A DNA stretch of 13,073 nt, taken from JBDHAC01 sp039589195 (lineage in GTDB: Bacteria > Gemmatimonadota > Gemmatimonadetes > Palauibacterales > Palauibacteraceae). Below, in pieces: positions 12,037 to 13,073 of the stretch. The position numbers and the translations under genes were made by a program. Positions within the stretch are counted from its first letter, which is position 1. The number at the start of each line of letters is the position of its first letter. Under the pieces are notes generated by a model. That model searched no databases. It saw nothing but the letters and a program-made list of their open reading frames with translations, and was not told where the DNA came from. Where the stretch lies: assembly GCA_039589195.1 (NCBI GenBank), contig JBDHHV010000099.1:1-13073 (forward strand), given 5' to 3'.

Positions 12037-13073
12037 ATGCAGAGAACCCCGGAAGGACCGATTCGCGAAGAAGAGGCGCTCGGCAAGGCGTACGACGCAC
12101 GATTGATGCGTCGTTTGCTCGCCTATCTGCGCCCCTATCGGACGCGGGTAGCGTTGGCCGTCGTGATGCTGGTCGCCGCCTCCGGGCTGGCGCTGGTGGG
12201 GCCATGGCTGACCAAAGAAGCGATCGATGCGGCGATCCCCGCGGGGGACCACCGCAGCCTGGCCCTGCTTGGCTCGCTCCTTATCCTATCGCTCGCCCTG
12301 GCCGGAGCGCTCGAGTACGGGCGTACGATCCTCACGGCCTGGATCGGTCAGAACGTCATGCTCGATCTCCGGGCCGAGATCTTCGCGAAGCTACAGCGTC
12401 TCAGTCTTTCCTACTTCGATCGGCACCCCGTGGGGCGGCTCATGACACGCCTTACGAGCGACGTCGAGGTGCTGAACGAGATGTTCACGTCGGGCGTCGT
12501 GACGATTTTCGGAGATGTGTTCACGGTCGCGTTCATCATGGCGGCGATGCTGGCCATGGACGTGCAGCTGGCGCTCGTCACCTTCGCCGTGTTGCCGCTG
12601 GTATTCGCGGCGGCATGGGTCTTCCGCCGAAAAGTGCGGGACGCCTATCGAGACATCCGCGTACGCCTGGCGCGGATCAACTCCTTTCTACAGGAGCGGA
12701 TCAGCGGGGTAGGCGTCGTGCAACTCTTCGGTCAGGAGCGCCCGACCCGGGACCGCTTTCAGGAGATCAACGATGACCATCTCCATGCGCACCTGCGGTC
12801 GATCACCTATTACGCGCTCTTCTTCCCGGTGGTGGAGCTCCTGGCCGCCATCGCGCTGGCGCTGATCATCTGGTACGGAGGAGGCGAGGCGCTACGAGGC
12901 TCTCTCACGATCGGCGTGATCGCGGCCTTCCTCCAGTACGCCAGACGGTTCTTCCGACCGATACAGGATCTGTCCGAGAAGTACAACATCCTCCAGGGGG
13001 CGATGGCGAGCTCGGAACGGATCTTCCGCCTTCTGGACGAGACTTCCGAGATCGCCGATCCCACGCGCCCCGT
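12037..13073 (+). CDS. ABC transporter, type-1 exporter (MsbA/LmrA/MdlB-like), N-terminal membrane part
   Basis: The frame starts at ATG 12037 (MQRTPEGPIREEEALGKAYD) and stays open to the right edge, giving 345 codons of an expected 600 or so. It contains the transmembrane domain of a half-size ABC exporter. Hydrophobic spans lie at about 38-57, 77-95, 160-178, 180-197 and 262-281, with a last one at about 292-305. Cytoplasmic coupling segments are YFDRHPVGRLMTRLTSDVEVLNEMF (about 126-150) and INSFLQERISGVGVVQLFGQE (214-234). FRPIQDLSEKYNILQGAMASSERIF (306-330) leads toward the ATPase domain, which lies beyond the window. It would use ATP to export a lipid, drug or peptide; substrate cannot be told. 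Such half-transporters often work as heterodimers, and a partner gene may follow. A weak GGCGGA lies just before the ATG, and a later in-frame ATG at residue 24 is an alternative. Confidence 0.92.
   Translation, partial: MQRTPEGPIREEEALGKAYDARLMRRLLAYLRPYRTRVALAVVMLVAASGLALVGPWLTKEAIDAAIPAGDHRSLALLGSLLILSLALAGALEYGRTILTAWIGQNVMLDLRAEIFAKLQRLSLSYFDRHPVGRLMTRLTSDVEVLNEMFTSGVVTIFGDVFTVAFIMAAMLAMDVQLALVTFAVLPLVFAAAWVFRRKVRDAYRDIRVRLARINSFLQERISGVGVVQLFGQERPTRDRFQEINDDHLHAHLRSITYYALFFPVVELLAAIALALIIWYGGGEALRGSLTIGVIAAFLQYARRFFRPIQDLSEKYNILQGAMASSERIFRLLDETSEIADPTRP

Noticed and set aside
11874..12776. 300-codon plus-strand frame overlapping the exporter start
   Set aside because: It is a different phase from the exporter frame that carries the transmembrane and coupling motifs; Arg/Gly/Ala-rich shadow.
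1..13073. CRISPR array, tRNA/rRNA, insertion sequence, toxin-antitoxin or prophage signals
   Set aside because: No spaced repeats, conserved RNA gene sequence, transposase-like frame or terminal inverted repeats were seen on either strand.

Overview
The window is a GC-rich bacterial chromosomal segment with dense gene packing. Eight genes lie on the minus strand (1-11868) and one on the plus strand (12037 to the right edge). The N-terminal style of the ABC exporter, the variant UvrA, and a membrane-anchored DsbA-like protein beside a VKOR-like start suggest Gemmatimonadota or a similar environmental phylum. That placement comes from memory of sequence style, not from a search, and is tentative.

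Layout, read in transcription order. (1) At the right end is a divergent intergenic region (11869-12036). The 5' part of an MsbA/LmrA-type ABC exporter reads rightward out of the window, and uvrA reads leftward. (2) uvrA is directly abutted by a family-2 glycosyltransferase fused to a C-terminal Rossmann-type domain (7924-8958). (3) After a 188-bp gap comes gyrA (5216-7735). (4) A tight run follows: a threonine/serine dehydratase (4168-5184), a P1-family self-processing peptidase (3222-4160) and a HAD phosphatase (2517-3212). A large tail-anchored protein of unknown function (945-2405) comes next. (5) At the left end are a membrane-anchored DsbA-family thiol-disulfide protein (131-904) and the first 28 codons of what looks like a vitamin K epoxide reductase family protein, its expected redox partner.

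Most of the window is housekeeping: topoisomerase, excision repair, amino-acid catabolism and envelope disulfide formation. I see no CRISPR array, insertion sequence, prophage, rRNA, tRNA or defence island, and no convincing new multi-gene system.

The points worth a second look are small-scale. One is a perfect in-frame 36-bp tandem duplication inside the DsbA-like gene. Another is an 18-bp-period duplication spanning the gyrA stop and dehydratase start, which makes two in-phase SD-ATG modules ending in an ATGA overlap. There is a chain of tiny overlapping reading frames ahead of the tail-anchored protein. Also of note are a 26-bp near-perfect palindrome of alternating purine/pyrimidine bases inside gyrA, the glycosyltransferase fusion, and the unknown tail-anchored protein itself.
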